From contig NZ_CP102512.1 in assembly GCF_024612015.1 (NCBI RefSeq), forward strand, positions 1,860,001-1,924,000: 64,000 nucleotides of DNA. The letters are read 5' to 3'. Every line of letters starts with the position of its first letter. The stretch's first letter is position 1. Shown piece after piece: positions 34,278 through 43,584 of the stretch. The position numbers and the translations under genes are program-made. The notes below the pieces were generated by a model. It was not told the DNA's origin. It saw only the letters and a list, made by a program, of their open reading frames with translations, and ran no database searches. This DNA comes from Streptomyces sp. CA-210063 (GTDB lineage: Bacteria; Actinomycetota; Actinomycetes; Streptomycetales; Streptomycetaceae).

Positions 34278-35969
34278 TCAGCCCAGCGGGTTGAGCAGAG
34301 CCGGGTCGTTCTCGAAGGCGAACAGCAGCAGGTCCGTCATCGTGAACCGGCCCTTCCGGTGGGCCGGGAGGCTCGGGCGCCAGTGCGGGTGCTTCACGAT
34401 CGACGTCCTGCTGCCCTCCATCGCACGGTGGAAGACCTCGGCGACGAGGGTGCCGCCGACGCCGGTGAGGCGGCCGGGGTGGGCTTCGTTCACCTCGGCC
34501 TCGCGCAGGACGTAGAACCACAGCGGGGTGTGCTCCACGAGCTGTGCGCGCTCGGCGTCGGAGAGGCCCTCCAGGACGGCGCCGCCGTCGCCCCGCAGGA
34601 TCTGGTCCTCCGTCAGCGGCTTGAAGCCCATCTGGGCGGCCAGCTGGGGCCCGGTGGCCAGCTCGACCATCGCGGCCCGCGTGAGGTTGCGGAACGCGAG
34701 GTTGCGCTGGATCGGCGGCGGGGCAGGGCGGCCACGACCGTCGAAGGTGCCGGTCGGCAGCGTGGCCAACGGGTCGACGAGCAGCGTGTCGAGACGCTTG
34801 GCCACGTTGAACTCGCCCTCGGGCACGACCAGGTCGTCCCGGCCGGTCTCGCCGAAGTCGAACAGCCGACGGAAGTCGACGATCCAGTTGCTCGGCAGCC
34901 GCAGGTTCTCCCCGGAGTTCGGGTCGTCGAGGTCGCTCAGGTCGTCCGGGCCCGGCGTGAGGTTGCCCGCCGTGCCGCTGAACCGGAACAGCAGGCCGAG
35001 CGAGGCGATCGGGCCCGGTCCGCCCGCACGGAACACGCTGTTCCACTGGTAGGCCCCGCGCACCATGCTGTGTCCGAGCCGGTAGGCGGCGACGGAGAAC
35101 TCGATGGGCATCGTGGGCAGGTCACCGGGACGGGTGTACCCGGGCCGCTCGAAGTGCTTGCGCCCCCGGGTGAAGACCCGCTCGACGATGTCCGGGTCGA
35201 CGATGCGCGGCAGGAAGTCGGTGCGCAGCACCCACTGGTAGTGCTTCACGACGATGTCCCGGGCCGCGTGGAACAGCCGGTGCTCGGGCACTCCGCGCTC
35301 GGCGAGGTGGTCGACGACGCGGTTGTGGAAGCGGATGAACGCCAGGTGGAGCTGGCCGACGGCCAGGTTCTCGTCGTTGCGCGCGTCCGGGATGAGCGGG
35401 GCGCGCTTGTCCGCCTGCGTGCCGCCGGCCGCCTCGCCGGCCCTCGGCAGGTCGAAGCCCTCCTGGTCGATGCTGGCGGGCGGGAACTCGGGCGGGAAGC
35501 CCACGCCGAGTGTGGTGCCCGTCTTGAGGCGGCCGTCGGGCTCGTAGAAGCGGGCGCTGCTCGCGTGCTTCGGGCCCATACCGTAGAGCGAGTCCAGGTC
35601 GAGGGCGGGGCTGCGCCCCTGCGCCAGGTCCTCGACCGGGACCGGCTCGCCCAGCCCCACCTGGGTGCGGTCCAGTGTCAGGTCGTGGTCGACGAACTGC
35701 CCGAGGTACGTGAACCCCGCCGGGATCGCCGTCCCGGGTTCCCCGGAGTCGGGGTCGGCGCCGCCCGTGCCCGTGGTCATGGCCTCGGCCAGCTTGCCGC
35801 GCAGTGTCTCGTCGAGCTGGACCCCCTTCTCGCCGAACCGGGAGAAGCGGAAGGCCATCTGCTGCTCGGTCGCGCTAGGTACGCGCGCGATCGCCTCCCC
35901 CTTCTCGAACTCCAGGATCCGGCCCTCGTCGACGACGAAGTAGGTCTCGCGATGGTGTCGATGCACCAT
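34278..35969 (-). CDS. animal-type heme peroxidase family protein
   Basis: About 563 residues of the peroxidase-cyclooxygenase superfamily. The distal His lies in TYLGQFVDHDLTLDRT, and the proximal heme His in FSVAAYRLGHSMVRGAYQW; NDENLAVGQLHLAFIRFHN is another hallmark. No signal peptide is visible, so it is probably cytosolic or leaderless. The ATG at 35969 has GGGGA upstream; a longer frame to 36011 lacks homology. It is monocistronic, with its own terminator. The family oxidises halides or small phenolics with hydrogen peroxide; the real substrate is unknown. Confidence 0.9.
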   Translation of the reverse strand: MVHRHHRETYFVVDEGRILEFEKGEAIARVPSATEQQMAFRFSRFGEKGVQLDETLRGKLAEAMTTGTGGADPDSGEPGTAIPAGFTYLGQFVDHDLTLDRTQVGLGEPVPVEDLAQGRSPALDLDSLYGMGPKHASSARFYEPDGRLKTGTTLGVGFPPEFPPASIDQEGFDLPRAGEAAGGTQADKRAPLIPDARNDENLAVGQLHLAFIRFHNRVVDHLAERGVPEHRLFHAARDIVVKHYQWVLRTDFLPRIVDPDIVERVFTRGRKHFERPGYTRPGDLPTMPIEFSVAAYRLGHSMVRGAYQWNSVFRAGGPGPIASLGLLFRFSGTAGNLTPGPDDLSDLDDPNSGENLRLPSNWIVDFRRLFDFGETGRDDLVVPEGEFNVAKRLDTLLVDPLATLPTGTFDGRGRPAPPPIQRNLAFRNLTRAAMVELATGPQLAAQMGFKPLTEDQILRGDGGAVLEGLSDAERAQLVEHTPLWFYVLREAEVNEAHPGRLTGVGGTLVAEVFHRAMEGSRTSIVKHPHWRPSLPAHRKGRFTMTDLLLFAFENDPALLNPLG

Positions 35970-36322
35970 GTGTGTCCCCGTTCTGTCCCCCGGCTCCGCG
36001 AACGGTCGCAACCGGACTTACCGGTTCTCCCCGTGCGTACCGGCCCCCACCGGACGCGAAGCGATCATTCGGATAAATCCCTGTTTCCCGACAACGTGTC
36101 GTGCACGGCGGGCGGTTCCTGGTCCGGGAAATCTACTCATATTGACGTAGATGCGAGCTGACGCTCGGCGTCGTACGAGGCCACGCGAGGCCGACGGCCC
36201 GTTCCGGGGAAGGAGCCGTTCACGTCGGGTTCTCCCCCTTGTGGCCCTGTGTCTGTGCACAAGTGGGGTTTCGGCGGGTATTCCTCCCACGGCGTACCCC
36301 CCACCCGCACCCCGGAGACACC
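35970..36322. other. 353-bp divergent intergenic region, no gene seen
   Basis: It lies between the heme peroxidase (leftward) and the GH89 gene (rightward) and must hold both promoters. A relatively AT-rich patch at 36060-36150 contains AATCTACTCATATTGACG. I saw no clear operator and no supportable small ORF. Confidence 0.5.
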
Positions 36323-38524
36323 ATGCCGCTCGCCCGCCGTGCCCTCCTCGCCGCCCTCGCCGTAAGTTCGGCGGCGGCCTGCACCTCGGCCCGCGCGATC
36401 CCCTCGGACGACGCGCCCCGCACCGACAAGGCACTGCGCACGGCCTCGGTGGCGGCCCGGCGGCTGCTGCCGGACCACTGGCGGCAGATCACGTTCGCGG
36501 AAGGGCAGGAACGGGACACCTTCCGCGTGTCGGGGAGCACCGGGCACGTCACCGTCGCCGGTGACACACCCGCCACCCAACTCACCGGCCTGAACTGGTA
36601 CTTGCGGCACATCGCGTACGCCGAGATCAACTGGGCGGGCGAGCAGACGGACCTCCTGCCGCGCGAGCTGCCGGGCCTCGACGGCACGGTCAGCCGTCGG
36701 GCGAACGTCCCCCACCGCTTCGCGCTGAACGACACGAACGACGGCTACACGGGCGCGTACCTCGACTGGACGTACTGGGAGCGCGAACTCGACGTGCTGG
36801 CGCTGCACGGCTACAACGAGGTCCTGGTCTACGCGGGCGCGGACGCGCTGTACCACCGGGTGTTCCAGGAGTTCGGGTACGCGGACGAGGAGCTGCGGAC
36901 GTGGATCCCGGGCCCGGCCCACCAGCCCTGGTGGCTGCTGCAGAACCTGTCCGCCTTCCCCTCCCCCGTCTCCCAACAGCTCCTGGACGCCCGGGCCGCC
37001 CTCGGCCGCCGGATCGCGGACCGGGTGCGGGAGCTGGGGATGACGCCGGTGTTCCCCGGCTACTTCGGCACGGTCCCGGCCGGTTTCGCGGAGCGCAATC
37101 CGGGGGCGCGGACCGTGCCGCAGGGCGAGTGGATGGGCTTCGCGCGCCCCGACTGGCTGGACCCGCGCACGGACGAGTTCGCGCGGGTGGCGGCGGCCTT
37201 CTACCGCGTGCAGGACGAGATGTGCGGCGGCGCGTCGACCCTGTACAAGATGGACCTCCTGCACGAGGGCGGCGACCCGGGCGACGTGCCCGTCGCCGAC
37301 GCGGCGAAGGGCGTCGAGCGGGCACTCCGCCGGGCCCACCCGGGGGCCACCTGGGTGATCCTCGGCTGGCAGCACAACCCGCCGCGCGCGATCGTCGATG
37401 CCGTCGACAAGAAGCACATGCTCGTCGTCGACGGCCTCTCCGACCGCTTCCCCACGGTCACCGACCGCGAGGCCGACTGGGGCGACACGCCGTACGCCTT
37501 CGGCTCGATCTGGAACTTCGGCGGCCACACCGTGCTCGGCGCGAACACGCCCGACTGGGCCGAGCTGTACGAGAAGTGGCGCACGAACGGCGGCAGCAAG
37601 CTGCGCGGGATCGCCCTGATGCCGGAGGCGGCGGACAACAACCCGGCCGCCTTCGCTCTCTTCTCCGAACTGGCCTGGCGGGAAGGCGCGTTGGATCTGA
37701 AGGCCTGGTTCGCCGAGTGGGCGCACGCCCGGTACGGGGCCCGCGATGCGCACGCCGAGGCCGCCTGGGACATCCTGCGCCGCACCGCGTACGGCACCAC
37801 CCGCGCCGACTCGTGGAGCGAGGGCGCCGACGGCCTGTTCGGCGCCCGGCCGGCACTGAACTCCGTACGGGCGGGCCGCTGGTCGCCGAAGCGACTCCGC
37901 TACGACGCCGCCGACTTCGAGCCCGCGCTCGGCGAACTGCTGCGAGTGCGGACCGAGTTGCGCGCATCTTCGGCGTACCGTCGCGACCTCCTCGATGTGG
38001 CCCGTCAGTCGCTCTCCAATCGCAGCCGGGTCCTGCTGCCGCGGATCAAGGAGGCGTACGACGCCGGGAACGCGGACCGTTTCGACGAGTTGAGCGGTGT
38101 CTGGCTCTCGCTCATGGATCTGCTGGACGAGCTGGTGGCCACCGACTCCCGGCATCTGCTGGGCCGTTGGGTCGCGGACGCCCGTTCCTGGGGTGCGGGG
38201 GCCGCCGAGCGGGAGCAGTTGGCGTACGACAATCTGTCGCTGCTGACCGTGTGGGGGACGCGGAAGGGCGCGGACGCGGGGCTGCGGGACTACGCGAACC
38301 GGGAGTGGGCGGGGCTGGTCGGCGGGCTGTACCGGCTGCGCTGGTCGACGTACTTCGAGGAGCTGCGGGCCGCGCTGAAGGAGGGCCGGGCGCCGAAGAA
38401 GATCGACTGGTTCGCCCTGGAGGACCGCTGGACCCGTGATCCGGGGCCGCTCGCGACCGAGCCGAGCGGGGACACGTACACGGTCGCCGCACGGGTCCGG
38501 GACCGGCTCACAGCGCTCTCCTGA
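36323..38524 (+). CDS. alpha-N-acetylglucosaminidase (NAGLU, GH89) lipoprotein
   Basis: 733 residues from ATG 36323 (GGAG 5 nt upstream). The signal MPLARRALLAALAVSSAAAC has a lipobox-like SAAAC, so it is probably a surface lipoprotein. The rest matches human NAGLU-type GH89 enzymes: LNWYLRHIAYAEINWAGEQ, LDWTYWERELDVLALHGYN, NLSAFPSPVSQQLLDARAAL, YKMDLLHEGGDPGD, WVILGWQHNPPRAI and WNFGGHTVLGANT. It hydrolyses terminal alpha-N-acetylglucosaminyl residues from glycans. Length equals the family. It is monocistronic and ends at a 13-bp terminator. Confidence 0.93.
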   Translation: MPLARRALLAALAVSSAAACTSARAIPSDDAPRTDKALRTASVAARRLLPDHWRQITFAEGQERDTFRVSGSTGHVTVAGDTPATQLTGLNWYLRHIAYAEINWAGEQTDLLPRELPGLDGTVSRRANVPHRFALNDTNDGYTGAYLDWTYWERELDVLALHGYNEVLVYAGADALYHRVFQEFGYADEELRTWIPGPAHQPWWLLQNLSAFPSPVSQQLLDARAALGRRIADRVRELGMTPVFPGYFGTVPAGFAERNPGARTVPQGEWMGFARPDWLDPRTDEFARVAAAFYRVQDEMCGGASTLYKMDLLHEGGDPGDVPVADAAKGVERALRRAHPGATWVILGWQHNPPRAIVDAVDKKHMLVVDGLSDRFPTVTDREADWGDTPYAFGSIWNFGGHTVLGANTPDWAELYEKWRTNGGSKLRGIALMPEAADNNPAAFALFSELAWREGALDLKAWFAEWAHARYGARDAHAEAAWDILRRTAYGTTRADSWSEGADGLFGARPALNSVRAGRWSPKRLRYDAADFEPALGELLRVRTELRASSAYRRDLLDVARQSLSNRSRVLLPRIKEAYDAGNADRFDELSGVWLSLMDLLDELVATDSRHLLGRWVADARSWGAGAAEREQLAYDNLSLLTVWGTRKGADAGLRDYANREWAGLVGGLYRLRWSTYFEELRAALKEGRAPKKIDWFALEDRWTRDPGPLATEPSGDTYTVAARVRDRLTALS

Positions 38525-38606
38525 CGGATCACAGCCCACTGCCACGGCAATTTCACGAAGGCAGTAGCAGGTCCACAGCGATGTCAGCCGGGTCGAGTCG
38601 AACCGT

Positions 38607-38638
38607 TCCGGGGCGCACACGATCATGTGCGCCCCGGA
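38607..38638. terminator. 13-bp perfect stem between convergent genes
   Basis: TCCGGGGCGCACA (38607-38619) and its exact complement (38626-38638) with a 6-nt loop, between the GH89 gene and the purine operon end. It likely works both ways. Confidence 0.85.
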
Positions 38639-38737
38639 GACGGCCGCCGTGGTTCCCGCTCGGGTCCACGGCTTCCGGCCGAGGGCCGTCCCCCTCACCG
38701 GAGCTCAAGTGCCGTACGGCGCAGCGGGATTACGCGA

Positions 38738-40117
38738 TCAGCTCCCGGCGGCGATCCGCGCCAGCCGCTGAGCCTCTGCCCGTGTCGAGCGGGCGATCGC
38801 GTCCTCGTCCACGTGCAGCAGCCGTCCGTGCTCCACGATCTGACGGCCATTCACGAACGACGCGGTCACGGGGGCCGCCGCGCCGAAGACCAGGGCGGCC
38901 ACCGGGTCGGCGATCGACGCGTGAGCGAGGGTGTCGAGCTTCCAGAGGACGAGGTCGGCGAGCTTGCCCACCTCCAGGGAGCCGATCTCGCTCGCCCGGC
39001 CCAGGACTTGGGCGCCGCCGAAAGTGCCGAGGCGCAGCGCCTGGCGGGCGTTCAACGCCGCTTCGCGGTGGGCGCCGAGGCGGTTGATGAGGAGCGCGTT
39101 GCGCAACTCCGTGTGCAGCTCACCGGACTCGTTCGACGCGGTGCCGTCGACGCCGAGGCCGACCGGGACGCCGGCCGCCAGCATGTCCGGGACACGGGCG
39201 ATGCCCGCCGCCAGTCGGGCGTTGGAGGACGGGCAGTGGGCGACACCCGTCTTCGTGCGGGCGAAGGCGTCGATGTCGGAGTCGTTCATATGGACGCAGT
39301 GGGCCATCCACACGTCCTCACCGAGCCAGCCCGTCGACTCGAAGTAGTCGGTCGGGCCCATGCCGAACAGTTCCTTGCAGAACTGCTCCTCTTCGACCGT
39401 CTCCGAGCCATGGGTGTGCAGCCGTACGCCCTTGCGGCGCGCCAACTCGGCGCCCTGCTTGAGGAGTTCGGTGGAGACGGAGAACGGCGAGCAGGGCGCG
39501 ACGGCCACCTGGGTCATCGCGCCGAAGGAGGCGTCGTGGTGCTCGTCGACGGTCGCCTCGGTGGCGGCGAGCGCGCCCTGAAGGGTCTCGACGGCGAAGT
39601 CCGGGGGCAGACCGCCGTCCTTCTCGCTGCGGTCCATGGAGCCCCGGGCGAGCGTGAAGCGGACGCCCATCTCGCGCGCCGCCCGGATGATCGAGCCCGA
39701 CAGATCTCCGGTCCCCTGCGGGAAGACGTAGTGGTGGTCCATCGCGGTCGTCACCCCGCCACGGGCCAACATGCCGAGCGAGCCCTGCGCGGCCGCGTAC
39801 GTCATGCGCTCGTCGATGCGCGCCCAGGTCGGGTAGAGGGCGACGAGCCAGTCGAAGAGGTTGTGGTCGGTGGCGAGGCCCCGGGTGATCCACTGGTAGA
39901 AGTGGTGGTGGGAGTTGACCAGGCCGGGGGTCACCAGGTGCCCGGTCGCGTCGATCCGGCGTACGACGTCGGCCAGCCCCTCGGGAGCCTTGCCGGCGCC
40001 GACCGACTCGATCATGTTGTCCGCCACGACCACATGCCCCGACGTGTACTCGGTGTCCTTCGCGTCCACGGTCGCGATCGCCGCGTTCTCGATGACGACG
40101 CGCTGGGTTGCTGCCAT
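38738..40117 (-). CDS. 8-oxoguanine deaminase (amidohydrolase family)
   Basis: 459-residue metal-dependent amidohydrolase of the TrzA/AtzA group. The metal ligands are visible in TPGLVNSHHHFYQWITRG (H-x-H), GVRLHTHGSETVEE, WMAHCVHMND and GVDGTASNESGE (catalytic Asp). Sequence and the uricase operon context fit 8-oxoguanine deaminase, which converts 8-oxoguanine to urate, the substrate of the next enzyme. Another purine deaminase activity cannot be excluded. ATG 40117, 10 nt after the uricase stop. Last gene of the operon. Confidence 0.88.
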   Translation of the reverse strand: MAATQRVVIENAAIATVDAKDTEYTSGHVVVADNMIESVGAGKAPEGLADVVRRIDATGHLVTPGLVNSHHHFYQWITRGLATDHNLFDWLVALYPTWARIDERMTYAAAQGSLGMLARGGVTTAMDHHYVFPQGTGDLSGSIIRAAREMGVRFTLARGSMDRSEKDGGLPPDFAVETLQGALAATEATVDEHHDASFGAMTQVAVAPCSPFSVSTELLKQGAELARRKGVRLHTHGSETVEEEQFCKELFGMGPTDYFESTGWLGEDVWMAHCVHMNDSDIDAFARTKTGVAHCPSSNARLAAGIARVPDMLAAGVPVGLGVDGTASNESGELHTELRNALLINRLGAHREAALNARQALRLGTFGGAQVLGRASEIGSLEVGKLADLVLWKLDTLAHASIADPVAALVFGAAAPVTASFVNGRQIVEHGRLLHVDEDAIARSTRAEAQRLARIAAGS

Positions 40118-40127
40118 GGTCCGTCCT

Positions 40128-41054
40128 TCAGAGGTTGGTGAGGTCCGCCGGGATCTTCTCTTCGCATCCGTCCCGCAGGACGGTTGCCTCGATCAGGCCG
40201 TAGGGGCGGTCGGCGGCGAAGTACACGGCTCCGTCGGCGGTGTCGTTCTTGAGACCGAACGGGGCGAGGTCCACGAGGAAGTGGTGCTTGTTCGGGAGGG
40301 AGAAGCGGACCTCGTCGACCTCGTCGCGGTTGTCGATGATCCGCGCGCCCATCTGGTACAGGGTCTGCTGGAGCGAGAGCGAGTACGTCTCCGCGAACGC
40401 CTGGAGCATGTGCTTCTTCACCTGCTCGTACGACGCCTCCCAGTCGGGCATCTCCCGCTCGTCGTCGGTCCAGTTGAAGCGCCAGCGGGCGGAGACCTCG
40501 GTGGCGAGAACGCGGTCGTACGCCTCGGGGAGGGTCGTGTACTTGTCCTTGACGTAGCCCCAGAACTCCGAGTCGGTCGAGTTCATGACCGTCAGGTCCT
40601 TGAGGCCGGAGACGACCTCCCACGACGAGCCGTCGTACGTGATCTGGGTCAGCCGGGTCTCCTGGCCCCTGCGGACGAAGGAGTGCGCGCCCTCACCGCC
40701 GTGCTCGATGCGCTCCCAGGCGTACTCCTCGATACGGATGCGGGCCCGGTGGATGGCCGGCTGGGAGGTCACGAAGTGGCGGGCGAGGTGGATGCCGAAC
40801 TGCTCGGCGGACTCGATGCCGTGCTCCTTGGCGAAGGCGTACACCGTGTTCTTGGTGGTGTCCGTCGGCAGGACGTTCGCGTTCGAGCCGGAGAGGTGGA
40901 CCTCCTCCATGTCGCCGGAGAGCGACACGGAGACGTTGAGGTCCTTGATGTGGTGGGTGGCGCCGTCCCGCGTGATCTTGACGACCCGGTTCTCGGCCTT
41001 GCCGTACTGGTTCTGCCCCAACACCGGGCGGGCAGGGCGGGAATGGTCGGTCAT
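40128..41054 (-). CDS. uox: urate oxidase (uricase)
   Basis: 308-residue cofactor-free uricase converting urate to 5-hydroxyisourate. Landmarks: GQNQYGKAENRVVKITRDG, VLPTDTTKNTVYAFAKEHG (catalytic Thr/Lys region), LKDLTVMNSTDSEFWGYVKD and LPNKHHFLVDLAPFGLKN near the C-terminus. No signal peptide. Start ATG 41054. It follows the HIU hydrolase gene with a 5-nt gap, so the three steps from urate to allantoin are co-transcribed. Confidence 0.96.
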   Translation of the reverse strand: MTDHSRPARPVLGQNQYGKAENRVVKITRDGATHHIKDLNVSVSLSGDMEEVHLSGSNANVLPTDTTKNTVYAFAKEHGIESAEQFGIHLARHFVTSQPAIHRARIRIEEYAWERIEHGGEGAHSFVRRGQETRLTQITYDGSSWEVVSGLKDLTVMNSTDSEFWGYVKDKYTTLPEAYDRVLATEVSARWRFNWTDDEREMPDWEASYEQVKKHMLQAFAETYSLSLQQTLYQMGARIIDNRDEVDEVRFSLPNKHHFLVDLAPFGLKNDTADGAVYFAADRPYGLIEATVLRDGCEEKIPADLTNL

Positions 41055-41059
41055 CGGTG

Positions 41060-41461
41060 CTAGCTCCCTCGGTATACGGAGTAGCCGAACGGGTTGAGCA
41101 GCAGCGGTACGTGGTAATGCTCGCCGGGCGTCACCGCGAAGGTGATGACGACCTCGGGGAAGAACACGGCACCGCTGTCCCGATTCGCGGGGGCGTCCTG
41201 CTGCGCATCGGCTTGCTTCTTCACGGACTGTTCGAGGTAGGGCTCGACCTCGAAGTCGAGCCGTACGTGGGTGGTGCCCTCCGGCAGCGCCGGCAGGTCC
41301 TTACACCGGCCGTCGGCGTCGGTCGCGGATCCGCCGAGCGTCTGCCACGTCGCGTCGCGCCCGGAGCGGGCGGCGAGGTGGACGGCGACGCCCTCGGCGG
41401 GACGGCCGGCGGAGGTGTCCAGGATGTGTGTGGACACCGAGGCGGTCGTGCTGGTGCTCAT
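41060..41461 (-). CDS. uraH: 5-hydroxyisourate hydrolase
   Basis: 133-residue transthyretin-related protein converting HIU to OHCU. The N-terminal SVSTHILDTSAGRPAEGVAV and the C-terminal tetrapeptide YRGS (end of PFGYSVYRGS) are diagnostic. It is slightly longer than usual because of an insertion of about 15 residues (KKQADAQQDAPANRD) between strands. ATG at 41461 overlaps the OHCU decarboxylase stop by 4 nt. Confidence 0.96.
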   Translation of the reverse strand: MSTSTTASVSTHILDTSAGRPAEGVAVHLAARSGRDATWQTLGGSATDADGRCKDLPALPEGTTHVRLDFEVEPYLEQSVKKQADAQQDAPANRDSGAVFFPEVVITFAVTPGEHYHVPLLLNPFGYSVYRGS

Positions 41462-41976
41462 GATCGGGCTTCCTCTTCGACGAGCCGGGCCAGGCGAATG
41501 CGGTTGATCTTGCCCAGTTCGGTGCGGACGATCTCGCGTTCCCGCTCGGGCGCGTTGCCGATCCGTTCCTTGACCGCGTCGCGCATCTGCTCGCCGGTGC
41601 GGCCGGTGGCGCAGATCAGGAAGACATGGCCGAACTTCTCCTGGTAGGCCAGGTTCAGTTCGAGCATCTCCGCCTTCAGCTCGTCCGAGGCGCCGGCCAT
41701 CCCGCGCTGCTCACGCGCCGACGTCGGATCGCCCGGCTTCGGGCGGCCGATCGGCGGATGTCCGGCCATCGCCTCCGCCAGGTCCTCGGCGGTCAGCTCG
41801 GCCATGGCCGCGTCACTGGCGGCGAAGAGGTCCTCGACGGCGGCGTACGGGCGGCCGGCGAGGAGCCTGCGCCCCCATTCCGCCGAGGCGCACGCCTCGT
41901 GGAGCGCCGCGGTGGCCGCGTGCTTCTCCAGGGCGTTGAACCGGGCGAGGCCCGGTGTCGAGGAACTCGAAGTCAC
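41458..41976 (-). CDS. uraD: 2-oxo-4-hydroxy-4-carboxy-5-ureidoimidazoline decarboxylase
   Basis: 172-residue OHCU decarboxylase giving S-allantoin. Motifs: EAMAGHPPIGRPKPGDPTSA (catalytic His in the GHPxIG motif), REQRGM and YQEKFGHVFLICATGRTGEQ. Start ATG 41976. First gene of the urate-to-allantoin operon, with its own promoter and operator at 42017-42057. Confidence 0.95.
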   Translation of the reverse strand: MTSSSSTPGLARFNALEKHAATAALHEACASAEWGRRLLAGRPYAAVEDLFAASDAAMAELTAEDLAEAMAGHPPIGRPKPGDPTSAREQRGMAGASDELKAEMLELNLAYQEKFGHVFLICATGRTGEQMRDAVKERIGNAPEREREIVRTELGKINRIRLARLVEEEARS

Positions 41977-42016
41977 GGGAGCCTCCGTGGCCGTGTCGCT
42001 GGACTGGCTTACGGCA

Positions 42017-42057
42017 AGCTAACGCCCCGCGACGACACCGCGTCAACAGTTTGTTGA
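42017..42057 (-). promoter_or_regulatory. promoter with overlapping operator for urate operon
   Basis: On the reverse strand TTGACG (42046-42041), 18-nt spacer, TTAGCT (42022-42017). The -35 overlaps a dyad, TCAACA-GTT-TGTTGA (42043-42057). A repressor bound there would block the promoter. The small HTH gene immediately upstream (42104) is one candidate for the binder. Confidence 0.62.
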
Positions 42058-42103
42058 AAAATCGCGGTTACGGATCGCGACCGCGCCAGGCACCCGGAAG
42101 CCC

Positions 42104-42472
42104 TCAGGCCTCTTTCTCGCGGTTGAGGTAGTTGTAGACGGTGAAGCGGCTGACGCCGAGCGCGCTCGCGACGGTCTCCACGCCGTGGCGCACGGAGAAG
42201 GCGCCGCGCGCCTCCAGTATCCGTACGACTTCCTGCTTGGCCTTGCGGTCGAGGTCGGCCAGCGGCTTGCCCACCTTGCGCTCCAGCGCGGCCAGGATGT
42301 GATCCAGCGACTCGGCGAGCTGCGGCAGGCGTACGGCGACGACGTCGGCGCCCTCCCAGGCGAGGACGACGTCGTCGGGGCCGGCCTCGTCCGGCGGCAG
42401 CATGACTCCGCCCATGGCGTCGACCAGCGGTTTGACGGCCGCGACGAAGGGCTCGTCGCCGGTGCCGGTCAC
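42104..42472 (-). CDS. small Fis-type helix-turn-helix protein
   Basis: 122-residue protein. The C-terminus is a Fis/HTH-type DNA-binding motif (GVETVASALGVSRFTVYNYL) after an amphipathic region (LDHILAALERKVGKPLADLD, KAKQEVVRILEARGAF). The N-terminal half is a small alpha/beta part (AMGGVMLPPDEAGPDDVVLA). GTG start at 42472 overlaps the upstream gene stop (GTGA). Coupling to the purine operon suggests it regulates purine degradation, a context-based inference. Confidence 0.85.
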   Translation of the reverse strand: MTGTGDEPFVAAVKPLVDAMGGVMLPPDEAGPDDVVLAWEGADVVAVRLPQLAESLDHILAALERKVGKPLADLDRKAKQEVVRILEARGAFSVRHGVETVASALGVSRFTVYNYLNREKEA

Positions 42473-42720
42473 TGGCCGGCCTCCCCGATCACATTGACCT
42501 GGAGCGAGATCCGGGTGGCGCCGGACTCCAGGGTCCTGCGCAGGAGGGTGTCCACGGCGGTGAGTACCGCCTCGGCGCCTCCCTCCGCCGTGTTGCCGAA
42601 CGGGCCGACGTCCACCGCGTCCAGGTCGGCCGCCTCGACGACCTCGCGGGCCACGAGCGCGTGCGCCGGGGCCTCGTCGAGGTCGAAGGGCTCGGTCGTG
42701 AACTCCACTCTCAATCGCAC
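42469..42720 (-). CDS. small protein of the MTH1187/YkoF (thiamine-binding-like) fold
   Basis: 83 residues (GTG start 42720, GGGGG upstream), starting MRLRVEFTTEPFDLDEAPAH and ending with GATRISLQVNVIGEAGQ. The central PFGNTAEGGAEAVLTAVDTL and the strand-helix-helix-strand pattern resemble the MTH1187/YkoF ferredoxin-like fold, some of which bind thiamine. Fold assignment is by pattern only. It is the first gene of a two-gene unit with the HTH regulator, to which it is coupled, so it may be a ligand-sensing partner. Confidence 0.72.
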   Translation of the reverse strand: MRLRVEFTTEPFDLDEAPAHALVAREVVEAADLDAVDVGPFGNTAEGGAEAVLTAVDTLLRRTLESGATRISLQVNVIGEAGQ

Positions 42721-42927
42721 TGTGCCCCCAGAACACGCCTCTGGCCTGCCTTGCCCGGATCACCCACCGCGAGGGCACATCAGGGCACATCGGGGATGCG
42801 TCAGTCGACTGCTTCACAGCCGCGGTGCACCCCAGGCCAATCAATTTCACTGGGACGGAGCCTTCGTCCGCCACGAAGTGACCCTAACCGTCGAGAGCGG
42901 GTCCAGCCGCTGCCCTCAATAAGTATT

Positions 42928-42956
42928 TTGACATAGGTTTCTTGTCATAGGTAACT
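42928..42956 (+). promoter_or_regulatory. promoter and operator of marR-like gene
   Basis: TTGACA (42928-42933), 17-nt spacer, GTAACT (42951-42956), 7 nt before the ATG, so the mRNA is probably leaderless. A dyad TGACA/TGTCA and a direct repeat (TTGACATAGGT, TTGTCATAGGT) overlap the promoter, fitting autorepression. Confidence 0.65.
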
Positions 42957-42963
42957 TGGCGCC

Positions 42964-43443
42964 ATGACCGGAATCAGTGAGGCTCACCTGAGCCAGGGCG
43001 TCGACCAGGTGGCCGCAGGCCTCGTGGCGTGCCTGCCCACGCTGAACCGGTACCTCAAGCAGAGCATCGACGGGCAACTGCCCTATCCCAAACTCCCCGA
43101 GCGGCAGTTGGCCCTGCTCCAGTACGTCGCCGAGCACGACGGCGTGACCGTCCACAAGGCGGCCGACGCGCTGCGGATGATGCCGAACAACGTCAGCGCC
43201 CTGGTCACCCGCCTCACCGACGCGGGCCTGCTGGAACGGCGTCAGGACGACACCGACAAGCGCGTCGCGCACCTGTGCGTCACCGCCAAGGCGCGCCGGC
43301 GCATCGGCGAGGTCGAGACCATCGCGGCGGCGCAGTTCGCGGCCGCGCTGCGTACGCTCACCGACGGCGACCTCGATGCCCTCGGCTCGGCGCTCGGCGC
43401 CCTCGAGGCTCTCACCCGGCGCCTGCGCGACCACTCCGCCTGA
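42964..43443 (+). CDS. MarR-family transcriptional regulator
   Basis: 159-residue winged-helix regulator. Core: ERQLALLQYVAEHDGVTVHK, DALRMMPNNVSALVTRLTDA (recognition helix), GLLERRQDDTDKRVAHLCVT (wing). The N-terminal helix and C-terminal coiled helix give the dimer interface. It lies 141 nt upstream of the MFS gene on the same strand and is the likely repressor of that transporter, relieved by a drug-like ligand. Confidence 0.93.
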   Translation: MTGISEAHLSQGVDQVAAGLVACLPTLNRYLKQSIDGQLPYPKLPERQLALLQYVAEHDGVTVHKAADALRMMPNNVSALVTRLTDAGLLERRQDDTDKRVAHLCVTAKARRRIGEVETIAAAQFAAALRTLTDGDLDALGSALGALEALTRRLRDHSA

Positions 43444-43584
43444 CCGGTCGGTCCGGCTCCCCGTACGCCCAACCGCCCTTGCCGCTACTGCGGCAGGGCC
43501 GGGTGTGCTGCTCGCATGCACAGCTCCCCCGCACATGTCCACGCGCCTCAGCCGCGCGCCTCACGTCCCGAGGACAGCTCACAC

